The notes under the pieces were generated by a model. The model worked only from the letters and a program-made list of their open reading frames with translations, was not told the origin of the DNA and ran no database searches. A program made the position numbers and the translations under genes. Of a DNA stretch of 64,000 bases, positions 21,350-32,144 are shown piece by piece. Numbering within the stretch: position 1 is the first letter of the stretch; each line of letters begins with the position of its first letter. This stretch comes from Endomychus coccineus (taxonomy: Eukaryota; Arthropoda; Insecta; Coleoptera; Endomychidae): assembly GCA_958510875.1 (NCBI GenBank), contig OY294068.1:174003411-174067410 (forward strand), given 5' to 3'.

Positions 21350-21395
21350 ATGCGATAGCTTTACCGTGGCAGTCCCCGAGTGCCACACGTTGTTT
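21350..21395 (+). terminator. Candidate Helentron 3' terminal hairpin
   Basis: About 200 bp after the endonuclease stop, GTGGCA at 21,366-21,371 pairs with TGCCAC at 21,381-21,386 around a nine-base loop (GTCCCCGAG), just after ATGCGATAGCTT and before a T-rich run. A short stem-loop near the 3' end is expected for Helitron-type elements, where it ends rolling-circle transfer. The position supports this; the exact terminus is not fixed. Confidence 0.45.
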
Positions 21396-21559
21396 TTATT
21401 TATCTATTCAACAAATTGGGTCATACAACAGACTGCATTCAAACAAAAAAGTATAACACTAAAGATTGAGATTAATGAAACAAATAAAGAATGGAATAAT
21501 ATAATTTGTAATTCAAAAATAAAATTTTAAATAATAATGTTACATAAATTATTCTCTTT

Positions 21560-21951
21560 CTGTCCACAAAGAGGTGTCCAGGTGTCCTATATCCGCTTCT
21601 ATGGCGTCTTGTAGTCGATGGACTCTCAGAGGAGTTGAAGAGGCAGGAAACGGAAATTGTACTGTTTACCAGGAAATGTAAGCTGGGCACACTGCCAGTG
21701 ATTACTTTCTCTGGCAAGGTACTGCAACTCAAAAGATCGGTGAAATTTCTGGGATTAGTCCTAGACTCTGAACTGACCTGGAGCGAACACCTCGAATATC
21801 GAGTGAGAAAGACCTCTGCGTCCTTCTGGGCGTGCAGATGAATTTCAGCAGCACCCTAAGTGCTTATTGTGTAGTTTTTCAGACGAAGGTCTGCACATTA
21901 TTGATTTGCGCCATGAAAAACCTGCGAAGAAACTGTGTATATAGGTGCATA
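21560..21951 (+). pseudogene. R1-type LINE RT fragment, left of ITm insertion
   Basis: In two frames the plus strand gives CPQRGV, then LYPLLWRLVVDGLSEELKR, matching the R1-like block CPQGGVLSPLLWxLVVDxLL. It passes directly into QETEIVLFTRKCKLG and FLGLVLDSELTWSEHLEYR, the thumb. The palm with YADD that should lie between is missing, so a deletion of roughly 200 bp removed the RT active site. The same LINE resumes at 24,276 with its RNase H domain, after the inserted transposon. Confidence 0.75.
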
Positions 21952-24275
21952 TACAGGCTGTCCTCGAACTGCGTGGCTAAAATAAAACCGAAGATTCTTT
22001 GATTCGAAAAAAATTTGATGAGCCTTTTTACTTTTGCCTCAAGTTGTTTAGCCGGTAGAGGGCTTCAAAGTTGCAAAAATAATTTTGTTTTTTCGGTATA
22101 CCTTGAGAACGTGATGAAGGACTCTTACAATATTTGGCAGGTGAGTTACTGTCAATAATAGCCGCTTTTGAGAGCGGAGCATAGAGCATTAGAGACCACA
22201 GAAATGGCTCAAACTTGAGGATGTAACGGGAAAAGTGTCCAGAACTTTTTTGTGGTCGATGTAATTCACTCTATATTTTTTACGTAGATAGCTTATCTAA
22301 TTTGAAAACTTTTCTTACTCTTAGAAAATTTTTATAAAATCAACGAATTAGCTTGAAAAAAATAATTTTCGAGTCTCTGCAATTTTGGCTTACTAATTTT
22401 ACTTGATTAAAATACCTTAGTTGCCTTTGCTTTTCTAATGTCATTTTGGCATTTGGAGAATTAATTCTCAAAACTGTCAGTTTTTACTTTGCTTTCCGTA
22501 TAAATTTTATAAAATTATGGCTCAAAATTTCACTAACACTGAAATAGATAATATCTCGGTAAAACATGAATAATAAAAACAATAGAAATGGGGAAACGAT
22601 GTGATTATTTAGGAAAAACAAATGCTAAATTAAAAGAAACAACAAAACTTTTTTGGAAATCGCTAAGGCATCAATTGTTCGAAATGTTGCCCATTTTCCT
22701 GAATACACAAATTAATTCGTTTCAAGAAATTGGATTGAACTCTGGCTAGTACTTCAGGATCATTCTTCAATAAAACCGCTTCATGATTAATTCGCTGCAA
22801 CAATTCCTCTCGTGTGTTTACTGGAGCTGCATAAACTATCGACTTCAAAGCGCCCCATAGAAAGAAGTCGCAGGGCGTCAAATCAGGGGAGCGGGCCGGC
22901 CAGTTCACTGGTGCATCGTGTCCTCTACCTATCCAGCGATCTGGATATTCCGCATTCAAATGTCGCCTCACAGCTAATGTGAAATGAGGAGGTGCACCAT
23001 CATGGATAAACCAGGCCACGACGAATGTGTAAGGGCAAGTCTTCCAACAGTTCAAGTAGCCTTTGTTCCAAAAAGTTCAAGTAGTTCTCCCCGTTCAATC
23101 GATCGGGTATAACGGTAGGGCCAATAATAAAGTTATCCACAATTCCAACCCAAACATTGATTTTAGTTTGATTCTGAAAATATGTAACTTCCGTTTCATG
23201 AGGATTTTCATCAGCATAGAAATGTTCATTATGGAGGTTAAAAAGACCACATCTCGTGAAAGTATCTTCGTCCGTGAACAGAATTCTTCTACAAAAATTG
23301 GGGTTTGCGTTTTGTTTTTGGACAATAAGCCGACAGAAATCTAGCCGATGACCTGGATCCATGGGCAATAAGTCTTGAACTGTTTTAATATGATAGGGAT
23401 ACAACAGTTTTTCTTTCAGTACCTTATGGACTGATGATTTTGAGGCTCCAATACGAAGTCCCAAACGTAGTGTGCTTATCCCAGGTTCAGTTTCAACCGC
23501 TTCCAATATCGCTTCTTCGAGCTCTAACGTCCTTCTTGTCCGTCTGCGTCCAGTTTCTCTGCGATTTGCTTCAAATTTGCCAGTTTCGCGAAGGTTTGCC
23601 GATTTGGAATTCTGCGATGCGGATATCTTTCCCTTCTCCGGCCATTGCAACGACAGTCCATAAATCAATAACATATCAACCATTTCAGTGTTAGTGAAAT
23701 TTTGAGCCATAATTTTATAAAATTTTTACGGAAAGCAAAGTGAAAACTGACAGTTTTGAGAATAAATTCTTCAAATGCCAAAATGACATTAGAAAAGCAA
23801 AGGCAACTAAGGTATTTTAATCAAGTAAAATTAGCCAAAATTGCAGAGACTCGAAAATTAATTTTTGAAGCTAATCCGTTGATTTTATCAAAATTTTCTA
23901 GGAGTAAGAAAAGTTTTCAAATTAGATAAGCTATCTACATAAAAAAATATCGAGTGAATTACATTGACCACAAAAAAGTTCTGGACACTTTTCCCGTTAC
24001 ATCCTCAAGTTTGAGCCATTTCTATGGTCTCTAGGGCTCTGTGCTCCACTCTCAAAAATGGCCATTAGTGACAGTAACTCACCTGCTAAATATTGTAAAA
24101 GTTCTTCATCACGTTCTCAAGTTATACCGAAAAAACGAAATTATTTTTGCAATTTAGAAGCCCTCTACCGGGTAAACAAGACACTTGAGGCAAAAGTAAA
24201 AAGGCTCATCAACTTTTTTTCGAATCAAAGAATCTTCGGTTTTATTTTGGCCACGCAGTTCGAGGACACCCTGTA
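21952..24275 (-). mobile_element. Near-complete ITm transposon with ~600-bp inverted repeats
   Basis: The ends are TACAGGCTGTCCTCGAACT on the left and the inverted AGTTCGAGGACACCCTGTA on the right. The arms match over roughly 590 bp (21,952 to about 22,545, and about 23,685 to 24,275), so the 2,324-bp element is mostly arms. The arms include the transposase start region. The left arm carries a second ATG followed by the first nine codons (ATGGCTCAAAATTTCACT onward) that leads nowhere. A TA dinucleotide precedes the left end. The insertion lies within an R1-type LINE. Confidence 0.85.
22663..23710 (-). pseudogene. ITm (IS630-like) transposase with one frameshift
   Basis: From the ATG at 23,710: an N-terminal helix-turn-helix with an Arg-rich linker (RRETGRRRTRRT, residues 51-61), a second helix-turn-helix (ISTLRLGLRIGASKSSVHKV), the PYHIKTVQDL linker, and first catalytic Asp147 in RRILFTDEDTFTR. 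A single-base shift near 23,015 separates LEDLPLHIRRG from WFIHDGAPPHF, which holds the second Asp. The third is in WPARSPDLTPCDFFLWG, so this is a DDD enzyme with 43 residues between the last two. The C-terminus VQSNFLKRINLCIQENGQHF is complete. Apart from the shift the protein looks intact. Relatives are the decayed copies at 44,640-45,530 and 8,140-10,345. Confidence 0.88.
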
Positions 24276-24760
24276 CATCTGCACAGATAGCCGTTTGGGC
24301 CTGGTAGCTGTTAAGTCACTAGAGTTACATCAAGGCTTTTCCTAGAATGCAGGGATACACTGGCTGAACTAACCAAGAGGAATAAAAATCAACTCATCTA
24401 GTCCCTGAACACAGTGGAGTTGGAGGAAATGAATTGGTCGACTCCCTGGCCAGGCGAGGGTCGTTCGGCACACCTGTCGGACTGGAGCTAATGGTCACTT
24501 CATCAAATTGTGTGGGCAGTCTTGTTCTTCTGGACCAACTGAACGAAGAGTGGTTTGACTTGTGGCTAGAATCACCACGTAAAAGGCAGAAGTAAAACTG
24601 ATCCCAGAAGAACAAGCAAGCGTTGGCAACATTCTGGGTTTCTGGCGAGCCACAAACCTGCTAGAACAGAATAAGCTTCTGACCAATGGGTGCACAATGT
24701 GCTCAACTAAGTGACCTAGGTGTATCCCCTCAAGTGATGATGATGACGATGATAATAAGT
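24276..24760 (+). pseudogene. R1-type LINE RNase H and tail, right of ITm insertion
   Basis: Directly after the transposon end the plus strand reads ICTDSRLGLVAVKSL, the third RNase H block. Further on, PEHSGVGGNELVDSLARRGS near 24,410 is the fourth block (PGHSGVxGNExxDxLA). Frame changes lie between them. The end near 24,735-24,760 is a GATGATGATGACGATGATAA run, plausible as the 3' tail. This continues the LINE begun at 21,560. Confidence 0.75.
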
Positions 24761-24769
24761 TCAGAATCA

Positions 24770-25300
24770 ATTTGTGGCTGGATTTGATTCATATGATTGA
24801 CCAAAATGCCTCAGTGTCATTCTGCAAGTTTATTTCCGTTTCCAAAATATAATTTTTGTAATCTTTTTTCATAGATTCTTTCCTTCTTAGCATATGCTCT
24901 ATAATATATAGATGAATCTCTCAATGTGGTAGTTGACGGAGACAATGGCTATCAATGCTGGTGTTCTACAGGAAATTTTTTTTCTGCTGCGAATCAACGA
25001 TCTATTGATGATACACTTCATACCCTTTCCTGCTCCAGATCCCCCACATCATAAAATGGAATCAGAGTCGCGAAGATTTTTGAGTGGAGATCTGATAATA
25101 TGATAGTGTTTATTGCAAAGAAGTCAAACTTGTATTATCTCCAGGAAGACGAAGGGAATATTCAAATATTTTTGCATTTTTGGTTTCTTCATCGTAATTA
25201 AGAGTGAGTTTGATGATTCAAGCAATACCTCAATTCTAAAATGTTTTTCCTACAAGCTTGCGTGATTCACCCTCTACCCGCACGCAATTCAGTTTGGAAA
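24770..25300. other. Gap without a recognised gene
   Basis: AT-rich sequence with no long open frame and no match that I can find elsewhere in the window. Confidence 0.4.
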
Positions 25301-25900
25301 GTGTCATTTTCCCACAGTTGTGCGGGAAAAAGTTTTCCCACACTAGTGCGGGAAATTTTTTCCCACACTAGTGCGGGAAAAACATTTATATGATATCCTC
25401 GTAAAATATAAGTGGTGGGTGACAAAATATGAAAGTTCAAGCTTTTTTGTTGCAATACTAAGTGAGTTTGTTCAAAATCATCCATCATTTTGCACTATTT
25501 ATTGAAAAAATGAACAAATATTGATAAATAAAAATGTATTGTTATGAAAATCACCTTGCCCGAGTTACCATCTTCTTCAGGAAATCAGCCATCTTCAAAA
25601 AATATGCTGGCTTCCGCTATAAATTTACATAATGCATCAAATTGTACATTTACAATAAATATTACGAATAATTAGTGGATAGAAAATGTTACTCTTGTTA
25701 GTTGTTTCCATTTGCATGAATAAATAATTAAAAAAATGAATTTGTTTCCTACGCTTGTAGAAAAAGTGTTGTTCCTAACTCATGCGGAAAGTGTCTTTCC
25801 CGCACTCGACTGCTTACCCGAACTCCGCTCCGCGTCGTTCGGGTTGACGGCAGTCGCGTGCGGGAAAGCATCACTTTCCGCACTTGTTAGGAAAATTACT
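25300..25900. repeat. Hairpin-rich locus with GCGGGAAA palindromes
   Basis: The left part (25,300-25,385) holds three consecutive short palindromes of the type TTCCCACACTAGTGCGGGAA, separated by a few A/T bases. The right part (25,795-25,876) is one long hairpin: TTTCCCGCACTCGACTGC and ACCCGAAC on the left arm pair with GTTCGGGT, GCAGTCG and GTGCGGGAAA on the right, around a TCCGCTCCGC loop. AT-rich sequence lies between, with short frames of no recognised type. The shared core GCGGGAAA on both sides suggests the two ends of one mobile unit of about 600 bp. Confidence 0.6.
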
Positions 25901-26059
25901 ATTACAGTTGTTACAATCTAAAAGAAACATCCGTTTATAAATTCCCATATCCTTGCGATTCAAAAGATATACAATGCCGAGAACATTATGCCTAGTTATT
26001 ATAAATTTTTATTGAAAGTGTCTTTCATTTCTATAAAGGAAACAGGCAAAAAAATGTGA

Positions 26060-26490
26060 TTAGGATCACGAATTGTTAAAGTTATCACATGAACAATTTG
26101 ATTCTTCTTCCACATCAATTCTAGCTAAATATTAGGGAAAACTCATATGGTTAAATTCTCGTGATTATAGTTTAATATTTCCTGCTATATCCGCATTCAT
26201 GTATCTAGCAATTTTGGAACTTTTTTAAGTTATGAATATTTTTGCAGCACTGTCCACTCAGGAATTTCCTTTGATTCCTTTTACCGATGCATAATTTTTA
26301 TTAAATCGCAGATTCAAGTCGAAACATATCGTTAAGATATCAATTACAATTTTATTTTTGTAGTGTCTAAGACTTTTACTTTTAATTGATTTGAGTACAG
26401 ACATGGAATCTGATTCTATTATTAGGCTACTCATGTTTATTTTGTCTGTCGATTCGAGTGCCTTTAGTATCGCTTCGTATTTTTAAATAA
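26060..26490 (-). pseudogene. LINE RNase H fragment
   Basis: Read on the minus strand from 26,483: KYEAILKALESTDKINMSSL, then IIESDSMSVLKSIKSKSLRH with the catalytic Asp in ESDSMSVL. Further on, VKGIKGNS.VDSAAKIF corresponds to the WVKGHxGNxxVDxxAK block with His changed to Ile and one stop. The order and spacing fit RNase H of an I/jockey-superclade LINE, similar in style to the domain at 8,803-9,801. No RT is seen upstream. Confidence 0.7.
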
Positions 26491-28380
26491 AGTTTCTTCG
26501 AAATTTCTGATTATTATTAAGCTTCCCATGCAAAGTGAATTAATGTTTAATAACAACAACAGAAATTTATTTATATATTTTGCTCCAACAAATAATTGAG
26601 AAACAATTTTATACCATAAATTGTCAAAAAATATCAATTATATGTAAGTTTGCATTTTCAAGCGTAATTTACCCAATTTCTTTGCATAATATAAATTACC
26701 GGTAATTTGCCATCATTATACACATTACATACATGTCCTTAAGTTTTATACTGCATATTTTACAACATCTATATGAGAGATAGGACAAGACCTATCATGG
26801 ATTTTTATTACAAACTGTTCGAAACTGTGAAGGTAGGTCTCTTATTTGTTACAAGCGGTATCGATGAACCTCTGGAAATAAAACATATTTAGATATAAAC
26901 TGAGTTTTACGGGAACCACATTAGGTTAGTTGTGTCAGAGTGCTAACTAATCAGACTACGAGAACCCTCTTATCATAGCCGCTAGCTGCAAGATTTTTAG
27001 TGTTGAAATATCCCTTTTCCCGTGCGAAATCCACATTACATTCTCGGATGAAACTTGTTTCATGTATGTGTGGAAACTCATCGAGTGGTGTTCCGATGCA
27101 GAATGCAATTTATTAGTGAGCCTATTTATTATTAAATTAACAAGCACTCTAACGTGCAACCAGACTATTTGAATGTTACGCAGTGGTATATTCGTTGAAT
27201 CATTCGGAACATCCCTTTTAAGTGTGTTGAATATTTGATGATCTTCAGAAAGTGGTTCGAGGGCGTTATTGAAAGTTTCATTACCAATATCTCCTTACGA
27301 TTGTGTGATACTGTTTAGAAGCTGCTTCCTTAGCGTAGAATAATTAATTCACTCTTTGATGTTAAGTAGATGCTCTTCTTGAGAAAAAAATGAATCAACG
27401 GGAGATTTACTGGGAATGCTATCGTAACTTTAGGTTGCGTCAAGAAGAAAGGGGTATTATATGGCAGAAACAAATCGGATTAGTGCCACAATTTTCTTCT
27501 ACCTTTTGCTATTCACAATATCATTTTTAACCGCATTTATTGATGAGAAATTGTCAGCTTCGCTAGTTGATATCAAGCTGGTAGGACCATAGACTAAAAA
27601 TTTAGATTCAAGACTTTTTTCACATTCTGCATTAAGTAACAATTCATTTTTATTCGATTTATTGAGAAAGAGATTTTCAAATCTTAGCCATGATATTAAA
27701 TTTCTTGGGAACGATAACAAACAAATTCAAACTTCACAAAATTAAAGAAATACACGCCTAGGAAAGATTTAGAAACAGAGTAACTGACCGAATAAAATAA
27801 GGAATAATATGATGAACAACTGGAAGACAACGTGCCAGTATTTCGTACCAGAGATACTATGATTTGATATTGTAGGTTTTTATCATCGCCTCCTGTTATC
27901 AGATATTCAAAGAGTAGCATACAAAAGTCGAGGATAAGAAGCCGTGGGTGCTGTCTAAGTTTTTAATTAGAGTAATTCTAAATTGTTATAATCGTAATAT
28001 TGAATGAGAAGTAGTTCAGGTAATATTTAGTAAAGGATGTACTAATATACCTTTTCTGTCTAACAGTAGTCTTTAATCTATCCTAACCAATGAGGGATGA
28101 AAAGCACAGGCTGACTTATGATTGGCTTAAATGCAAATTGTGTTGTGCACTCTTCTAATTTGAAATAAACAGTAAAGACGAGGCACTATAAATGAGAAAA
28201 AATCACCCTTAATCATTGAAAATACTGTTAAGGTACTGAGAACGTGGTAACTACCAAGTAGCCATCATCAGAGTAAACTAAATTATAAATCAAAATGTGT
28301 CTGTTTAAATACTATTTAAGGTTAATAATGCAAACAAAGGGGTCACCTCCACCTGGAGATAAATCGTAATTTAATCAATC
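26490..28380. other. Long stretch without a recognised gene
   Basis: Several minus-strand frames of 60-75 codons occur (26,956-27,159, 27,499-27,720, 27,696-27,920). None carries a motif I can name, and all are low-complexity or Ser/Asn-rich. This could be intergenic, intronic or an eroded element. Confidence 0.35.
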
Positions 28381-28700
28381 GCTTTTTCGTTTATACATTT
28401 CCATCCCGTCTAAATTACTTAGATATTTGCCCGTATTGTGTTTTACAAGTGATAAACTTCCTTGAGAAATGGTGTGACCTGTATTCAAAATATTTTCGGC
28501 TAATGCTGATTTTTCACCATTATTTTTCTTTATATGGTCAAATGTTCTTTTTACCGAGTTAGAATATTCCTTCTAGTTTGACCCACATAGCATTTTATAC
28601 ACGACTTACAATCGATTTTGTAAATGCCGGATTTGTCGAAGTCGGTAACTTCATCAAAGATGGTGCCTAAATGGTTGTTCTTTCATCTATAAACGAGTTT
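28380..28700 (-). pseudogene. Penelope-like GIY-YIG endonuclease, second family
   Basis: The minus strand reads GIYKIDCKSCIKCYVGQTRR then NILTR, followed after stops by NGEKSALAENILNTGHTISQ and SLSLVKHNTGKYLSNLDGME. GIYK...CYVGQT is the GIY-YIG nuclease signature with its conserved cysteines. SALAEHxxxTGHxI is the downstream block usual in Penelope-like elements. The sequence differs from the copies at 1,880 and 62,340, so it is a separate family. The RT is missing and stops interrupt the domain. Confidence 0.75.
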
Positions 28701-29228
28701 ATTACAAAATTAGAAAATAAATTACGAATTTTATCATTTACTTGAAGGTAGGGGCTCTAATTTGGTTAATTGGTTGCGTTCTAATTTCATATTTTGTCCA
28801 GAAATTAAGTTATTCATCAAAGATCTTGTTCATAACTTATCAAACGTTCCTTTGAGCCAGCAAAACTATAATGACAACGTTGAGAAACATCAACAAATGG
28901 CGTTGAAAAATGGTAACGACAATTTCTTGATCGATAATTTAGTCTGCTGAGAGAAATATAATAACACGGTCGCATGTGCTGGTGCGGCACCCGACAAAGG
29001 GCTGGCGCTTTCCGTCGACGGCGCCCGATAAAAGGCTAGCATTAATACACAGATTTCTTCCAATACTGATAATCCCGAATTCGTATATCTGTGGTCCGGC
29101 GTTGTTTGAAAGAGTTACACTTTCATTTTTCAATCAATTGATCCGTTTAGTCTGTATTTTACATCCTTACTACTTTGAAATTATACAGAATATACAACCA
29201 TGAGAATATATGAGTTCTTTACAGTTCG

Positions 29229-29385
29229 AATTAGGACGGAGTGAGCCTAGGAAACAGTAAAATGAACAAACGAAATGAAAAAAAGTGTTTCATTTTCACT
29301 AATTTAGTTAGGACGGAGTTATCGTAGCGAACGAAGTCCTTCCTCTTTTCGTCTCACCCTCTCACTCCGTCTTAACCCTTTGGAG
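29229..29385. repeat. Small inverted-repeat hairpin unit
   Basis: TTAGGACGGAGTGAG near 29,231 is inverted as CTCACTCCGTCTTAA near 29,365. Two further inverted pairs lie inside: AAATGAAA with TTTCATTT, and AGGAC with GTCCT around a GGAGTTATCGTAGCGAACGA core. No coding capacity. The design, nested hairpins with a GC-rich core, recalls the loci at 10,726 and 25,300. Confidence 0.5.
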
Positions 29386-29619
29386 ATATGCACAGCATAC
29401 TGACCGACATCCTAGTAATATTTCACTCAACATCGATGGCTCTAAGTCTGCTCCTCATTGAGATACAGGATAGTGAATTTGAAAAAATAAAGTACTTTAT
29501 TATTAATAAAACAGCCATTTGTGTAGATATAATTATGAAAATTGGAGTAAGACTATTTTTCGTCACGACAAACAAGCATGTGCTAATAGATTTGAGTTTG
29601 CTCATAGATGTTGCAATAT

Positions 29620-30220
29620 ACGCCATGTTGAATATAAGAAATCAGTTATAAATTGTTTGTTACTCATTAATTTATAGCTTACATATCTTATTTGGAAAGC
29701 CTTATTATTTTTGTAAGAAAAAGCTTCATCGCTTTGATATCCAAAATATTAACCGTTCTCGAGATATTTGAATTTCAATAATTCACTTTTTAATATTGCC
29801 CTAATTGAGAAAATTTAAGAGAAGAATCTACTTTATTTTGAGATAGTATAGAAGATGTTTCAAAACGCGTTTAATTCAAATAAATACAGTTCATTTCCAA
29901 ACAAAATTAATTTTATCGATGACCACGTTCTGTAACATCTCGTATGAGAAATCGTCATTAATTATTTGAACATTTTGTATGAATTTGTCTCAATTAGGGG
30001 AATATCAAGGTTTGTGGTTATTAATGGAAAGTACACCTAAGATGACCACGCGGTGAATTAGTGAAATTCAAATATCTCAAAAACGATTGACATTTTGGAT
30101 ATCAAAAATATAACTTTTTATACAGAAATGAAAAGGCTTTTTAAATGAAATATGTGAGTTGTGAATTAATGAGCTACAAACAAATTATAACTGATTACTT
30201 CTATTCAATATGACGTATGT
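29620..30220. mobile_element. Foldback MITE (~600 bp)
   Basis: The left arm, with AATCAGTTATAAATTGTTTG, TTTGATATCCAAAATATTAA and GAGATATTTGAATTTCA, returns inverted on the right with moderate divergence. The arms span about 200 bp each. The centre contains TGACCACG twice. The inner arm segments (CTCAATTAGGG...) also pair. No transposase is present and the boundaries are approximate. Confidence 0.6.
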
Positions 30221-31030
30221 TTTTTTTCTATACTTTGATAACACAAGAACATTGTTTGAGCCAGCGGTGGATTGTCGGGAGAGGAGATAGGCATTCGAAT
30301 TCGTCTTAAAAGTTTGGAGGTTTAGTCCAGGCATTTAAGGATGAAAATCGACGATTTTTGTCCGAATTTCCGCACCGTCTAATTTTGGTCTATTCTCATG
30401 TATTTTGACACGCTGAATACGATGGTGTAGATTAAATTTGAATTAACCCTGTGGTCGAAAAACTATGGCCATTTTTTGGACCCGAAAATGGCCATTTTTC
30501 GATTTTTTGCGTTTTGGGAGAAAACTATGGGTTTTAGGAAAAATGTTTCAAACAAAAGTTGTTGGAAAAGCTAATACGCAACTTTTGGCTCTAGTCTCAA
30601 GTCGATTTGACATCGTGGGCTCAAGATAGGGCCCATTTAGTGTGTTTTTTGGGACATTGAAAAATTGAGTATAAGTTAGAGAGTTTTTGTTTTTTCATAT
30701 TCTGTTTTGGTGAAAAGATAGTATTTTTATTCTTCTTTTATCTGATTTTTGGTATTTTGACCTATCTCATTTTTTGGAGTCACAATCGGCCATTTTGAAA
30801 AATAAGTATTTTTGATGAAGGCACTCCGGTGTTGGAACAATAGTAACGTTCTAATGCTATTATTTAGAGTGATATAAAAACAGAGTAATTGCTCTTTCAT
30901 TTAATCATATGGTGCAACTTTGAGAATTCCAGGAGACATGATGTTGAATGAATAACAACATCTCAAGAGTTGTTACAGTCTCATAGAAATCTTGAACCCT
31001 CTGAAGAATAGAAATGCATCTGATGACAGT
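30220..31030. other. Stretch without a recognised gene
   Basis: Low-complexity sequence with repeated CTATGGCCATTTTTTGGACC and GAAAATGGCCATTTTTCGAT blocks around 30,460-30,510, which form a loose inverted repeat. No protein motif is visible. Confidence 0.4.
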
Positions 31031-31370
31031 TAAAAAAAAGTTTTTATTTCCAAAGAGCTAAACCTTTGTTCTCACGATTTTGCGAGAATTGATTCAGTAA
31101 AGAAACAGCTGGAGTATCCCTATAGTGGTCCACGTCGAGTTTTGATTGTATCGTCCCTCCTTTAGAAATCTGATTAGTAAAAATAGTAACATCCAAACAT
31201 ATCTAAAAATTGATCTGCAATGAATCGCCGGATACCAGGATAGATGTTTACTTTCGAAAGCAGATAGTAAACCGAAACGACATTGGAACTTAATTTTTTT
31301 CTGTAGCTGTCGAATGGGGAATAGAGTAGGTATAATTTGCGTAGCTGATGAAACAAGAGTTCCAGAGACT
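31030..31370 (+). pseudogene. Gypsy-type LTR retrotransposon Pol tail (remnant)
   Basis: The plus strand reads LCSHDFARIDSVKKQLEYPY followed by SGPRRVLIVSS. This matches the end of Gypsy Pol after the integrase, where (C)THVFVRxDxVRxPLxxPYxGPxxVL is typical. Later short pieces (LSNGE.SRYNLRS) may be the last residues. No LTR, RT or integrase core is visible nearby, so only a fragment remains. The assignment rests on one motif. Confidence 0.5.
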
Positions 31371-31528
31371 GAGGAAAAGACAGCTGTCGGTTTCACGGCT
31401 TCTCTTTCTAGGAATCAGTAGAACTTATTTATCATATTAAGGTTCCGTCCGTCAGGTGATAATATTCAATTCTATGGATCATTATGATTGACCAAATCGT
31501 CACTTCGTGAATCCTGTTTCGTTGGAAC

Positions 31529-32144
31529 CACGGTCGTATATACAGGTCTGGGAACTCGAGGCGGTTTCCTATGTGAGAAGTGAGTCCGCTAAGCGTCATC
31601 TGTTGCATAGTACCAAAAGGGTGGCGCATGAGTCGAGGAATGATCTCTGGCGCATATACGACCGTGGTCTCTGGCAACTGTCATTGTTGACTTGTAAACA
31701 CAAGGATTACCGGCGTTTAAGAAAAAAATTACTAAATCGTGCATCGTGTCGAAATGCAAAACGGGGTACAAAAGTGTAAAGCAAAAAACTTCTGTTTTTA
31801 AAGTGCCGGTAGATGCGGAAATGCGAAAAAAGTGGATGCTTGCGATTCCGGATAGAAATTGTTTTAACAAGGTCTTTTATGTGTGCGAGCGTGTATAACG
31901 AAAACGGGGAAGTTACTTTTAAGGTGAGTAATATACATTTTGACAAAAGTAATAGTTCTATTCCTCTCTCAAATCAGAATAGTAAATATTGCGTTACGAG
32001 AAAAATTATTTGACTTAATAATGTGATTGTTGCCATACTTCGATCCAAGCGCTAGCTGGTGGCTGAGCGAGGGACTAGGAGTTTGGCGACATGTAAGAGA
32101 CTTATGTCAAACATAGAGTTCCCAGACCTGTATGTACGACCGTG
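31529..32144 (+). mobile_element. 616-bp P-like element with 30-bp ends and 8-bp target duplication
   Basis: The left end CACGGTCGTATATACAGGTC (continuing TGGGAACTC) is inverted at the right end with one mismatch over about 30 bp. Both sides are flanked by GTTGGAAC (31,521-31,528 and 32,145-32,152), a perfect 8-bp duplication. Inverted repeats of about 31 bp, an 8-bp duplication and a THAP exon are the features of P elements. The unit has no room for the transposase catalytic domain, so it is an internally deleted copy. An internal ACGACCGTGG near 31,658 repeats the tip sequence. Confidence 0.78.
31710..31925 (+). pseudogene. THAP zinc-finger exon of P-like element, broken
   Basis: The frame through 31,740 reads SCIVSKCKTGYKSVKQ, then TSVFKVPVDAEMRKKWMLAI, then FNKVFYVCERV and a stop at 31,896. 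This is a THAP DNA-binding domain: Cys at 31,740 and 31,755 (CxxxxC), the FKVPxDxxxRKKW core, and the third Cys at 31,884. The final His of CxxH is missing at a frame break. The sequence resumes in another frame as YNENGEVTFK and meets a splice-donor consensus, AAG|GTGAGT, at about 31,924. No ATG precedes the domain in frame. In P elements this exon binds the transposon ends. This copy would not fold properly. Confidence 0.75.

Noticed and set aside
23063..23694. Plus-strand frames inside the ITm element
   Set aside because: Antisense shadows of the transposase at 22,663-23,710.
25300..25390. Regularly spaced short palindromes that could suggest a CRISPR-like array
   Set aside because: Only three units, spacers of a few A/T bases, no cas genes and a eukaryotic setting. 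Treated as a hairpin cluster.
28762..28950. Plus-strand 62-codon frame next to the Penelope relic
   Set aside because: Considered as a Penelope N-terminal piece, but orientation is opposite to the endonuclease and I see no conserved block.
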